The position numbers were made by a program, and so were the translations under genes. Below, one piece after another: positions 1 to 10,632 of a DNA stretch of 64,000 bases. A model generated the notes under the pieces. That model did not search any database, was not told the origin of the DNA, and saw only the letters and a program-made list of their open reading frames with translations. This stretch comes from Parelaphostrongylus tenuis. Its lineage: Eukaryota > Nematoda > Chromadorea > Rhabditida > Metastrongylidae. The stretch's first letter is position 1, and the number at the start of each line of letters is the position of its first letter. The stretch is taken from contig JAHQIW010000706.1 in assembly GCA_019055375.1 (NCBI GenBank), forward strand, positions 46,473 through 110,472, written 5' to 3'.

Positions 1-2212
1 ATCAAGTCGACTTTGTTCTGTATCATAGTCACCGGCTCTAAGAAAATTGCTAATGATTTCATTAGGCGTCTGAGCTACGCCTCTTCTCATGTTTTCAGTT
101 GCAATTCAAACTAGAGGCTAGAATCTTGGGTGGTTTCCCACCAGTGGAGATTCCAGCGTTTCATATGGAGGTTGTGGAATGGAAAGATTGTTATAGAACT
201 TTGAAGCCATCAATTCCATATCGTGGCGAGACACCGCGTTGATTCCATCTTTATTCATTATGGCGGATAGAGAAACTATTAGTTGCAGAGATCCCGACGG
301 CTGCATTTCTCATGGCTAGATCTTACTTGAGCTGCTTCTAACTACTTGTTCGCTTATATTACGATTGAGGTCTTTCTGGCTTGCTTTAATAAGCATGAGA
401 TAACTCTGATGCATATCTGAGAATATTACAGTTTCTTATGTGGAATTTCCTCACTGAAAGCCTAGATAATGTCTGTCCTTTTTCACTTTTTTACCGACCT
501 CCGTCATGTCCAACGATGCAATCGAAGTTCGTGTCATATCGCGTCCTTATTGGAGAAGAGTCTTTCATAACGAGCTGCAGTCGATTAAATGGTGCTTTGA
601 CCAGATACGAAACTTGGCGAACCTATGGCAGAAAGTCGTAAAAAACGATGGCGTTTATTTTGAAGAATAGTTATAACAGTTCTTCTAGAGTTCCTGCATA
701 AGTTTTTAATTTTTCTCAAGTATCTCAAAACTTTCTTTCCAACCTGATAGCAATGGATGTTAGCCTAGCTAGCTGTGTTGCAGTAGGATCAAGTTCTTTC
801 CTGCAACTCCTTAGTGGTAGTGGAGATGCGATCAGAACTTTCTGCTTGGGAACTAGTCCTCGTTTAGCGCTAGTTTTGAGACTATTAATAGGCAGCTCGT
901 TGTCTTCGGTGAACTCTCACTTTGTCTGCCAATAAGAGAAGAGGAATTTGCTGAGAACGCTTGCGCAGGAGTTGCTTTGCTTTTTTGGAAGACGACACGA
1001 CAGTATTTTCCTGCCAGCTAATGGCTGAATAGAATCTTTACAAAAGAACGGTAGTGATTAGATCTTGCACGAAATCCAGATGCCACTGAGGTGTCAAAGT
1101 GACACTTTTTCTTATAAGTGAGTCTGTGACCAATTTCCGAATATGTCGTAACATTGGAGGACTTCCATGCCCACCGGCGGCTTTCCCTCTTTTCGAAAAC
1201 TGAGTTTCCATGGAGGAGGCGGGCCGCGAAGAGGAGTCCTTGAAGACCGTTTCCGTAATCGTTTTATTTATCAAATCCAGATTCTCTTCGCTTATAATCA
1301 CTTTTTCCGACTTTTTCTCATCTGGCATCACAGTCTCCAACAACGATTTTGTGGGAGGACTTTTCGCCGCTGATGGCTTCCTCGAATCTGATGGAGAACG
1401 CGTTTGATTAGCTTGCATCAGTCATAAAAGCTGATGCGCATCGAGATACTTGTTTTCTTTCACCGCGGAAGTTTGAGGCGAAGGCCAGCCAAGCACGATC
1501 ATAGAGTTTTGTACGAAGCGATCAGATGGGAAGCGTATGGGTGGTTGACAAGGCCAACACCTTCAAATTTTCGTGGTAGAAACCTTGCTTTCACAAAAAA
1601 ATGAGATTTCCGGTAACTGTTGGTCCTATTTTTCCTATTTTTCCTACTTTTCGTTTCTTGTAGAGCGATCACATGAAGTTTGATGTGATCAGCAGCCTCA
1701 AGAAGTGGTCGGTGCCTATTTTGTTTTAGTGTTATAGGTGCAATGCAGGTAGCAATCTTCATGGCTTTTCGTGGGCGTGTTACTTTGTCTTTTTCCAATG
1801 AGGTTCCGTTGAATCCAAGATTTGATCGCACCACATTAATCGTCCACCCTCCGACATCGCAGACGGAGCACTCGGTGCACAGAGTACTAAGCTGGAGTCT
1901 CCTTGCTAAATCATTCTTTTTTTCTGGAGTCTTGAAGTTGGCTTAGCCAGAACCTTTCTTTGGTCGTTATTACTTAGGAGGTCGCAGGCTTTTGTGGATT
2001 GGAGGAAAATTGCCACTTCGTGAAAAGTAGCTACCAAGACGACCGAAAGTACTAGTACGGATTACACTTAGCCGGCTTTTTAGGTAAGAATGTCAGACCC
2101 CTTCTCAACTTGAAAGGTCCTGCTGGCGGTTAAATCCCCGCTACGCTTCGTCACCCAGCAGCACCTCCCAGCCGCAGTGAGGCGCTAACCCATTTGTAGG
2201 GTTATCGTAGGA
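1..2212 (-). mobile_element. Degraded non-LTR retrotransposon (LINE), truncated by window start
   Basis: Two minus-strand pieces look like one LINE read right to left. At 1,499-1,834 a 111-codon ORF carries an apurinic-endonuclease start: an 'IATC' strand followed by 'VIALQETK', the usual QET motif, and later a 'GVGLVNHP' segment. At 118-306 a second ORF reads 'SRHDMELMASKFYNNL' followed by a Pro-Pro-x-Ile-Leu stretch, which resembles the linker just before the reverse transcriptase domain of RTE/CR1-type LINEs. The G+C-rich block at about 2,110-2,212 would be the 5' end. Both pieces are broken by stops, and the family differs from the RTE copies elsewhere in the window. The catalytic RT part, if present, lies beyond base 1. 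The ORF at 1,038-1,418 does not fit a LINE and may be unrelated. Confidence 0.55.
1038..1418 (-). CDS. Hypothetical 126-aa ORF
   Basis: This is the longest uninterrupted reading frame in the first 11 kb. The first half is Ser/Pro/Lys-rich and looks disordered. The second half ends in an amphipathic stretch ('HLDFVQDLITTVLL'). I do not recognise a family. It lies between the endonuclease and reverse-transcriptase pieces of a decayed LINE on the same strand, yet matches neither domain. It could be an exon of a host gene disrupted by the LINE, or a chance frame. No convincing splice sites were found at its ends. Confidence 0.25.
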   Translation of the reverse strand: MQANQTRSPSDSRKPSAAKSPPTKSLLETVMPDEKKSEKVIISEENLDLINKTITETVFKDSSSRPASSMETQFSKRGKAAGGHGSPPMLRHIRKLVTDSLIRKSVTLTPQWHLDFVQDLITTVLL

Positions 2213-2335
2213 GAAGGAGTAAATACACAGAATACATAGAGTCAGATAAAACTTTTTTTACCAAGTGTGTTACTAAATAGTGATGAAATAAGTTGAATAT
2301 GCAAAAACGTGTGCTAATATTGCAGGATCACTCAC

Positions 2336-3423
2336 AATGTCTTGATTGTTCGGATAATAAACGGCTGTAAATCTATTCAGTGTCATCAAAAAAGAACCGA
2401 ACAAGTGAGTCAAAAAATTTGTTCCAGTGACTGCCGCAGCAAATCGATTTATCAGTTCAAAAGATGGCCCTGTAACGAGAGTTAATTAGCTAAATAACGA
2501 CTAATTTCGTTACTATTTTATTTGATTCTATGATCATACGTAGTAACAATTCAAAATCCTTTCAACTGGTTCACGGAAAATATCTGTGTTGATGGGGATT
2601 TTTGGATCTTGTATGTGGATCAGAGCTTCCTTGGGAATCGTGATATTTTTTATGGACTTCGCTGAATTCTAGATGAATTGATTACCCTGGAATTCCTTGG
2701 TTTCTATCCAAAGACAGTCTTCAGCAGTTTCAGACCATAGGAAGCTTAATTTTCATAGAGATCTGGTAGCACTTGGTTGATCAAGGAGGTTTTGCAGAAT
2801 AAGTCGGAGATTGCAGATTGAAGAAACCAACAACTATGTGTTTACAAGAATGTTCTGATACGAGCATAACTCGAAGTGTGGATATGACTTCGAACCTGTG
2901 ATTACGTAGGGAGTCATGTGTCACGAAAGTACCATCGAAATTCTCGGTCTGCTTTTCTCCCATCCCTAATTTGCACGCAGCTGTGCTCCCTGCAAACATA
3001 AGTCAACAAGACTGATCTGCAAGGGAAGGGAAGGGATAAGTCTGCAATGAACCTTGTTCAGACAAAGCGGCAGTCGAAATCACGTCTTCCCACTCTTGTT
3101 TACTAACCGTATTCTTTTTCTCGCAGGATCGAGGGCATGTTTTAAGTTTTGAGCGAATCCCGCCATATTGTGTCTACATTTTACATTTTACCCTTATTTG
3201 AAAAAAGAATAGTTTGTTGAAAAGATATACGAAGGGCAAGGGGCTCGACTAAAAATTCCTAGAACGGATTCGTTACATGGGCTCTTAATGACAACCTTTC
3301 TGTCTCTATGAAGAAGGCTTACCAAAGCATACATTCACATCGATTCGTACCCATTCATTTGCAATTACACCCATAATGTCAAATACGCCTGTAAAACTTT
3401 TTGTTGCGTTAAGTCTCAATCAC
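2336..3423 (-). pseudogene. Nematode 7TM chemoreceptor exons (srv/srg-like), incomplete
   Basis: Two minus-strand exons look like the TM2-TM3 part of a nematode serpentine receptor. The exon at 3,323-3,423 follows a 'ttcttttcag' acceptor, ends at GTAAGC, and contains 'SFTGVFDIMGVIANEW'. The exon at 2,336-2,469 lies between a 'cgttacag' acceptor and a GTGAGT donor and contains 'THLFGSFLMTLNRFTAVYYP', the typical end of TM3 with a conserved Asn-Arg. Such receptors sit in ciliated sensory-neuron membranes. The first exon has an in-frame TGA just after its acceptor unless a later AG is used, and no complete set of later TM exons could be assembled. I therefore treat it as a remnant. Subfamily is uncertain. 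Confidence 0.5.
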
Positions 3424-3839
3424 CTGAAAAGAAAGTTATAGGAACAAAAACGAAAACTTTTTTACTTAGTCGGAAGCGCTCTTGAGAAATGATCATGAAT
3501 AGCAGTGAGAGCAATGTGGGACCACTCCCAATTCTAGTCACGACGTTCTTCAAGTTGATAGATGACATTTAACGCGGAGAAATGCTCATATAACAACTCA
3601 AGGCAATCACAGGAAACAGAAGAACAGACGTGTCGAGTAAGAGACGTGGTCTTTGTTCTATCGGTCAGAAAACGGATAAAGTGCTTATTGCTAGGAAAAC
3701 GGTTGAAAAGAGTATACAAGACAGGAAACTACCTAAGACAAGTCGCAGCAATACCTGCTCAAAAAGAGCACTACACTCATCGAGAAAGCTTACTCCTTTT
3801 TCAGGAAATGAGCGATTGATTTATTGAGCTATTTCTAGC

Positions 3840-4066
3840 ATTTTGATACCCATTCCTGGATTCCTTGGGATATCACGCGCTCCACAGGAAGAGCGCCGAC
3901 ACTTTGGTCCAATATCTTCACGAAAGACATAGAAGAAACATATGATTCCCAGCAATTCAACAGAGCGACGAGGACCCATTGGGCTGCTCTTGCACGCGAT
4001 AGGGAAAAATGGAAGTCTTGCTGGTACCCGCGCGAGTGATTCGACAATCACACAGGACGACAGGTG
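3840..4066 (+). mobile_element. RTE LINE 3'-end fragment
   Basis: The plus strand matches the C-terminal codons and 3' tail of the RTE at 12.0-15.3 kb. It shows the stretch encoding 'RTHWAALARDREKWKSCW' and then the 'gacgacaggtga' tail. It is 5'-truncated and has several frame breaks. This is a typical dead-on-arrival insertion. Confidence 0.7.
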
Positions 4067-4173
4067 ATGCTGGTGAGGATATTGATTTCTATTTGAGTCG
4101 CGTAGTGATCAATCCCCATGTCGATCGTTTTTGGTAATTACGAGAATCAGGCTTACAAAGTCACAAAAAATGA

Positions 4174-4177
<4 letters not shown>

Positions 4178-4214
<37 letters not shown>

Positions 4215-4240
4215 TGAGAGAGAGAGAGAGAAAGAGAGAA
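4178..4240. repeat. (AT)n-(GA)n compound microsatellite
   Basis: An uninterrupted AT dinucleotide run of about 33 bases is followed directly by a GA-rich run of about 30 bases. It directly precedes a SINE copy. Confidence 0.95.
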
Positions 4241-4470
4241 ATCACACCAGACTGGTTCCAGACCTGTCTGCGAGGATAAGCAGCACTGACTCGTACAGGG
4301 ATAACTCACCGCAAGTTATTAGTAAAGGCCAAATATGCATCCAGTTATCTGGAACAAAGTCAAGAATTGAAGACGAATGCATGGCGCATAATTCAGGAAT
4401 TAATCAAAGCCAAGATCTTTATCCTTTATCCTCTATACTAAGGTCTTTATCCTTTATCCTTACTAAGGAA
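4241..4470 (+). mobile_element. tRNA-derived SINE, family 2
   Basis: The body contains 'gaggataagcagcactgac', then the 'gcattcagttacctc'-like core, then a tail of TTTATCC repeats. The same body recurs at about 5.9, 6.4, 7.9 (reverse), 16.5 (reverse), 34.9, 37.3, 53.4 and 55.9 kb. The tail repeats here are (CTTTATCC)n interrupted by 'tctatactaagg'. Confidence 0.7.
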
Positions 4471-4643
4471 AGTCTTTTATGCTTGGATAAAATGTCGTTA
4501 AGATATATTCATGACAGGTTGGTTACCGATGATGTTGAAATACATTGTTTCAATCATCTCAGGCAATCTTTCCATTAATTCGCGGTAAATAGATGGTAAA
4601 GTGGCAGCCTACAAGAAAGAGTTTCAAATTGGAACCCCTCGCA

Positions 4644-5115
4644 TCACAGGGCATCTCTGACCACTGCTTTGTACGTATCATCACTATATAGCATGCTAAA
4701 GAAAAAATAAGGCAGAGATATGCGAAATACTGAGACCGGTCCACTTATGCTTGCAAAGAGTTTCAGCGGCGTTGCGATCATTATCACTTATCATTGTTTA
4801 GTTTTGGCGACCTTACGTCAAGTGCCGGCAGAAATGACCGTCGAAATTCGTTTACTGCTAATGGTTCCTTCGTCCAGGAATTTTCACTCGCATTACTCGT
4901 TTTCATGCCTGCCGAAAAATGAAAGGAAACAGCCATAATACCACTATTTTTTTGCGAGAAGAATTACCTGTTACAATGAAGGTGTGGAAAAATGCCGAAT
5001 GGACATCTTTCGATTTTGAAGTAATCATCACGTATAAAACATAAGAGTAGATTGAAATCGATATCGTCGAGACAAGGAAGTTTCCATCGATCAATGAAAT
5101 CCATTTGATGGGCAT
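4644..5115 (-). pseudogene. 7TM receptor-like first and last exons, middle missing
   Basis: The exon at 4,968-5,115 begins at an ATG and encodes a hydrophobic segment followed by 'SKSKDVHSAFFHTFIVTG', ending at a GTAATT donor. This is the pattern of TM1 and the following loop in nematode chemoreceptors. At 4,644-4,745 the minus strand encodes 'ISLPYFFFSMLYSDDTYKAV' and stops soon after, resembling a TM7/C-terminal exon. The DNA between them gives no TM2-TM6. Either most exons have been deleted or they belong to different relics. Together with the 2.3-3.4 kb exons this suggests a decayed chemoreceptor cluster. Confidence 0.4.
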
Positions 5116-5934
5116 ATGAAAACGTGAATTCTATTCACTTCAATACTAAAGCACGCCTGAGTGGAAAATTACATAAATATTAAACTAGTAAGGTAGCTCT
5201 GCTCCGTATGACTACACAAACAGGGTCATGTTTCAAGACATCAATCAATGCACGCTGCCATTGATCGGAAGAAATAAAGTGATATCGGGTCCTCAAAAGC
5301 TCAAGTGAAGTTGCTTTCTACAGTAAGTTTAGTGAGGCATCTTTCTGCTTTATCGGCATGAGTAGGTCCACTTTTCCAAAAAATTTGCAATATAAAAAAT
5401 TCATATAATATTTTGATAGCTATTATACAGTCTCAATAAACAATTTTAAGGGTTACTGGAAAAGGTCGTACTTACAAGTTTGATTGCCTGAAGGACCTAT
5501 CCTCACGTAAAGTCATATAGATCACAGTAAGATTTGCATTCAGCTGGCACTTTCCCTGCGAGGTATCTTCTTTTTTTATAGTCTTAAGATAGCCATACTT
5601 GAGATTTCCTGTTGTCAAGCGAGCTGGCGCCTTTTGTGGATCACAAGCAGGTTAGCCAGTGTTCCACTAAATGGCGATTCTTGACACTGCTGGACTCTCA
5701 CATGAAGATTTCTTCGCAAACGCTGAACATGCTACAATCTTGATTATACCTATTGGGAAAGAACAACAACGCTGTTTGTTACAGCTCGACATCCATAAAG
5801 ATTCAGTGACGATAAGGTGATAAACATCTGTGGAGAATTACAGAAATCTGAGTGGAATTTTTCGAGAATAACTGGAGAGGCGTATGTGACGCAATTTTCA
5901 TGAATGGTCTTTAACACGTGAGTGATCGCTGGTT
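5116..5934. other. Stretch without a supported gene
   Basis: Short frames only. A minus-strand frame around 5,500-5,580 ends at a GTGAGG donor-like site, but no acceptor or family match was found. AT-rich, with no obvious repeats. Confidence 0.4.
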
Positions 5935-6095
5935 CGATCCTGGATATGAAAATCACCGAGAACTAAAACACTAAGAGGTCACATACTGTTGCCAGATTTG
6001 CCTGAGTGGGTAGCAGCACTGACGTGATAGATCGGTAAGCTAGCGCAAGCCATTGTATAGTTCAATAACGCATTGAACTAGTAGGAACAATAGAT
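5935..6095 (+). mobile_element. tRNA-derived SINE, family 2 (fragment)
   Basis: It begins with a box-B-like 'ggttcgatcc' at about 5,932. It continues with diverged 'tagcagcactgac' and 'gcgcaagccattgta' elements of the family-2 body. The tail is missing. Confidence 0.5.
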
Positions 6096-6384
6096 AATGA
6101 GGTCGAATACATTGCACATCCTATGTTTAATGGTCCTCGTCGAATAACATTAAAGACTCAATTTACAAACATTGAGGACACTCATTTCTTTAATTGGTAA
6201 ATTATTGATTATTTAGCAAAAATTACTTTCCTTAGCGCTTTTTTCCAAGCTGATTGAGAATCCAATATATTCGTCGTTATTGCTCAATGTGGCATCAAAA
6301 TCTACTTTGGACAATTTTCTTTTTCAAAATTTCTACTCTGATTTTAAATTGATTGAATACGATTGCTCATTTTCAATTTTTAAC

Positions 6385-6650
6385 ACATAATAGGGGTGGG
6401 TCTCGGGTTCATGGCTTACCAGGCCATCCATCCCTCCGGGGTCGGTAAATTGGTACCAGACAGGTCCCAGACTTGTCTGGGAGGATAAGGAGCACTGACT
6501 TGGTTCAACGGGAGTCCACCGCGAGTCATTGTAAAGGACAGATACGCATTCAGTTACCTCGAACGAAGTTAAAAATTGAAGACGAGTCCATGACACATCC
6601 CTCAGGGATTGATCAACGCCAAGAGCTTTATCCTTTATCCTTTTGATGGG
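6385..6650 (+). mobile_element. tRNA-derived SINE, family 2
   Basis: A well-kept copy: the head includes 'gggtctcgggttcatgg', then 'gtcggtaaattggtaccag', 'gaggataaggagcactgac' and 'gcattcagttacctcgaac', ending in 'ctttatcctttatcc'. The tail motif defines the family's 3' end. Confidence 0.7.
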
Positions 6651-6760
6651 GGTGGGCGTTGTAGTGACGATAACTTTGTTTACTACGAACAAAGCACTGG
6701 CCCAACGTAGCGTCGAGCAAACAAACTGTCATTCTCTTTAAGTCGAATCATTGTTTTCAG

Positions 6761-6916
6761 AGTTGGCGTCCCACTTCGGTAGCATACAACGGCGCTCATA
6801 ATGGAGGTGGAAACCCTTACACAGCAGCAGAACCCACAGAAAAAAGCCAATCAACTTTATGGATTATTAGTGAGGCGAAACAAATTAATGCAAGAGATAG
6901 TTCCGCAAGGTATTAG
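6761..6916 (+). CDS. Candidate terminal exon, unknown protein
   Basis: After a good acceptor ('attgttttcag') there are 51 open codons and a TAG. The first part is Asn/Gly/Tyr-rich ('AYNGAHNGGGNPYTAAEP'), the kind of low-complexity tail seen at the C-terminus of many nematode membrane or extracellular proteins. No upstream exon was found; the SINE at 6.4 kb lies just before it. It could be a chance frame. Function unknown. Confidence 0.3.
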   Translation, partial: SWRPTSVAYNGAHNGGGNPYTAAEPTEKSQSTLWIISEAKQINARDSSARY

Positions 6917-7934
6917 TTGTCGGACCACGTCAAAGGAATATAGATAACTTCATTCATTTCTCTCTTCTTGCTTATTTGAAACCAGCAAATCATCGTGAGT
7001 TATTCTGCCCAGAAACATAAATTTGTAGCGTATTTTGACCATGTGTCACTTCAGGTTTTGATATCTTACATCTTCTTGACGCCTTTTTCAGCTTCCTTTA
7101 GACTATAGCTTGGATAAATGTTGCCATATTAGTCATCTCTGAAACTATTCTTAATTGTACAGGATCACATTTTTATCGTTCCAGTACATCTGTTTCACAT
7201 TTTTGAGAGTCCAATGTTATAAAAATACTGTTAACGTTCGCTGCGCTGACAGTAACTTTCTCTCAGTTGTCGTTTGTCGCTTCGGATTAATGAAATGTGT
7301 CTTTGTTGCAGTAGAAGACAAAACCTAACGTGATTTATTGTTTTGAGAGGTTGTAAATGAACGTCGGTCTGTGTCTGGATTTGGTCTTGATAGCAACACC
7401 GACATATACACAATTTGAGGCCTTTGTGAAGAAGTTTACACATATGGCGCCCACATTGGCTGAAAGCAGTGTAAATAGGTTTTGAATAGATGGCTTTTAA
7501 ATAGATGTCTCGGCCCAGGAAAATAGCTGAATTTCATCAAGTTTATGACAAGCTGCACTGTCTTCAGAAATCATGCATGACAGTATTCCCCCGTTTAGAG
7601 GAGATAACGACGTACTAGAGAGGAATTGCATGGCAAACAAAAGCCAAAAGCTGAGCAGCTCATAGGCCGCAATGCCAATCCGACGAACATGCCACTCATC
7701 AGCAAAGGTAATGTCGAGGTAAAACTTGATTCGTTATATGCCAATAAATGTAAGAGCGACTTGTGCTCAAGAACCGATGTGAGCCTTTCCTCCTATTGCC
7801 TTTGTGAAATAAGCCTTTACTGTAAAGAGTATGAATCTAACAAAAGAATTATCATAAAGCACAATTATTATGTGACACGAGGCAAGTAGATCATTATAGT
7901 GGGTGAGATTTGTGCAGTACACAAATCTAGTAGT
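6917..7934. other. Stretch without a supported gene
   Basis: Only short frames on both strands, including an 87-codon plus frame at 7,626-7,889 with no recognisable domain, splice context or repeat. I see nothing firm here. Confidence 0.4.
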
Positions 7935-8150
7935 TCAAGAGATGGTTGGCATAAAGGATAAGGGTAAAGCGCCTCGCGCCGACCAATCTTTAAGATGTGT
8001 GTCATGCACCCGACTATATTAGGAATCGCTTAGGGGGATTTACTACAAACTTGGCTTTTACAATGACTCGCGTAGGCCTACTAATGTAACAAGTCAGCAT
8101 TGCTATTCTCTTAGACAAACCTGGAACCAAATCCTGACCTGGAGGGTGTG
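7935..8150 (-). mobile_element. tRNA-derived SINE, family 2 (reverse)
   Basis: The reverse complement shows the family-2 order: 'gtctaagagaatagcaatgc', 'gcgagtcattgtaaaagcc', then the 'attggtcggcgcgaggcgc' segment and a 'cttatcctttat' tail at the low-coordinate end. Confidence 0.6.
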
Positions 8151-8227
8151 GGCTTGATGAACCTGGTGCTCTGAATACCGAATATTATACTACTAATACT
8201 GATATTGTTACTAGTTGAAGATCGAAT

Positions 8228-8394
8228 GAAATTCTTTTTATTTAACCGCTTCTAGCGGTGGTATGTTGTTTCAAATATACCCAATAATGTAGAGTGATGT
8301 ATAAGACTTTTGCGTCAGACGGGACTAGGACCCGCATCTCACTCTTTCTGGGACCGCGTGCTCTATCCGTTACACTTCTGACTCCCATTTCGCA
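8228..8394 (-). mobile_element. tRNA-derived SINE, family 1 (reverse)
   Basis: The reverse complement has a tRNA-like head with box A ('gtaacggatagagcacgcgg') and box B ('gggtcctagtccc'). A spacer 'tgatgt' follows, then a hairpin tail 'accgcttctagcggt'. It forms a head-to-head pair with the plus-strand copy at 8,405-8,520. The same paired arrangement is seen at 32.0-32.4 and 50.3-50.8 kb. Confidence 0.6.
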
Positions 8395-8404
8395 CACCTT
8401 TCTT

Positions 8405-8520
8405 TCTACACTACAGCGCATCTATCTGTCAACCGCCAGCACGCTCACGGAAAGAGTGAGGTGTGGGTTCTAATCCGGCCTCATGCGAAAGTTTTGCACA
8501 TCACTCTGCATCAATTGTAC
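8405..8520 (+). mobile_element. tRNA-derived SINE, family 1 (partial)
   Basis: Box-B-like 'gtgggttctaatccggcc', then 'gttttgcacatcactctgca', the conserved post-tRNA segment of family 1. The hairpin tail is absent. Confidence 0.5.
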
Positions 8521-8839
8521 TAGAATCAATATTAATGCCATTATTGATACCAATGATAATATCAGAAGTATGATTCAATAACAATTCGGATATTAATATT
8601 GATATGTATATTAATAATATTAAAGTTTAGATGCATGTTGCAGAACACCCCTAACCACTAAGACACAAGCTTCGACTTTCTGAATAAAAGCCATAAATGG
8701 GAGAAAACACAGATTAGAGACATTTACATAAAAATTTTTCCAAATGAGCATTACTACTAAAAGCTGGAAATGTAACAGAATGGTGGATGGAATGAGTGCA
8801 GTTCCTTATATGGTGCTTGATAATAGGTGCATTTTATGA

Positions 8840-9300
8840 CACCCTTATTGATATATCTCGATGAGAACCGTAAAGAGTGTAGTGTGTATGAACGCAATGA
8901 TTTCATACAGAATCATTGCCTTTCACGTGATATGAGAGAAGCGCTATCATCTCTAAAACATCGCGCACCGTGAGGACGTCATAAAGCTGCCACATAAATG
9001 GTCGAGGTGAGCTAATGGGTGGAGTTGTAAGTAAAATTGTCGAAGGCGTAATGAGCGACAGGTACAAGGGTCAATATGTGTAAAGGAAATAGAACTCATA
9101 TTAGCATTTAAAGGCTAAGAGCATTCTCTACAGAGCACATATTAGATCCTAAAACTCATGCAATCTTTTGGGAGGAATTTGTGGGTGAATAATATACGTT
9201 AATGTGTGGTTGTGTATGGATATGGATTGTATTATAGAGTACGATTTGATGAAAAGCCCAGATTCGGGTAGTTTAGAATTGCACATAAGAATTGAGAAAA
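8840..9300 (+). repeat. Diverged dispersed repeat (partner at 16.87-17.35 kb)
   Basis: The stretch aligns by eye, with many gaps, to 16,870-17,350. Shared anchors are 'ggtcgaggtgag', a following 'aagtaaaattgtcga / aagcaaaaatgttcga' block, and a 'gggtgaataat / gggtgaatatc' block. It carries no open frame. It is probably an old transposon or duplicated intergenic DNA. Confidence 0.4.
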
Positions 9301-10093
9301 AATCTTAAAGTTCCATCGGACCGTGATATTAAATCACTATCAGTAAACCCTCATTGACCAATGTACATGCTCATGCATATTCATGTAGTGGTATGAATGA
9401 ATATGTATACTTGAATATGAGATATCATATCGATCATTTGCTGCAGAGCCATAGAAGCAAGCGCATCTGTACTATGAAATAGATTTTCTAGAAAATACAT
9501 AGTCGCAACGATTCGTTGTTTGCCTTTCCGTCGCTGATGAGAACCTGCAGGATCAGCGATTGGTTTAGTTCGGATCAGTCACTTTGAAAAGATCTGAAGG
9601 TGGCAGCTTTTTCCTGGTATTCAGGACTATTCCCTAACTAAGCTTTTCATTATACTTTGAACACGGTCTGTTTGGCTCATTCAGTGGTTTCCATATCGAC
9701 TTACTGTTATTGTTTTTGAATGATAAGAAATACTGAACCAATTACATTGCTATGCTCGGTGTGACCTTTTGCTAATTGGTATGCCTTTAACCATCTTTAT
9801 GACATTCACTGGTTTGAAATATATTGCACACTGAGATTAGTCATGAGACCACGTAATGTGCAACTGGTGGATCTGTGGTGAGATTTACGGAGGCTTGAAC
9901 CGAAACGGGAACAGATCTTGTGTTCCTTTGACAGAAAGTGGGATTTAGTGTATGGACTTACTGCTTTTCGTACTCAAATGGTTTACATAATTCGTATTTT
10001 CGCAAGCAAATAGAAGATACCTTCATATTTGACTGTTTTTTAGACCTCGTTCACAACGATATAACCTGAAAATCTAATTTTGATCCTTCAATG
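9301..10093. other. Stretch without a supported gene
   Basis: AT-rich with only short frames. No splice-supported exon, repeat or RNA gene was recognised. Confidence 0.4.
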
Positions 10094-10632
10094 AGGTCTT
10101 ATATAGGCACTTACACAGTGCAGTACACGTGTTTCGCTTTCGTCTGAGCCAATCCCTTTCAAGGGAGAACCGCTTTTACATAAAGGAATCGTCGACGAGC
10201 ATGTTACACTGCGGGAGTGTAAAGTGAGAACTCCACTTCATGCTTTGCAAAGCCAATGATCTTATGACTCTACATTTTAGTGATTAACAATCGATTGCTC
10301 AAAATTACATGGTCAGGTTAGCTTGCTTCAAGCGAGGTCTGAAAAATAGTCGAATATGAAGGTAATATCACAAATACTAGTTTTGAGTAATCGACTGTTA
10401 ATCACTTTAATGTCCGGTGATTATATCAGTGGGCGTACAGTGATATGTTACTTCTGTCGTGTGTAAAGTGAATTTTCACTATACACGCGCACAATGTAAA
10501 ATGTTTGTCGACAGTTCCTTCATTTATGCGGACTCTCTTGAGATGAATTAGTTCGACGGAAGGCACTGTGCAACTCCCGTGGTTGAAAGAGGAAACACGT
10601 CTATTGCACTGTACAAATGCCTATTCAAGACT
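10094..10632. mobile_element. Foldback (MITE-like) element with ~200-bp imperfect inverted arms
   Basis: The two halves are inverted repeats. Outer pair: 'ataggcacttacacagtgca' against the reverse complement of 'tgcactgtacaaatgcctat'. Middle pair: 'gtcgacgagcatgttacact' against its counterpart near 10,500. Inner pair: 'gattaacaatcgattgctca' at 10,282 against 'gagtaatcgactgttaatc' near 10,386. The loop is about 80 bases centred near 10,345. No coding sequence. No target-site duplication could be settled. Confidence 0.75.

Noticed and set aside
4178..4240. CRISPR-like or satellite array
   Set aside because: It is a plain dinucleotide microsatellite with no spacers.
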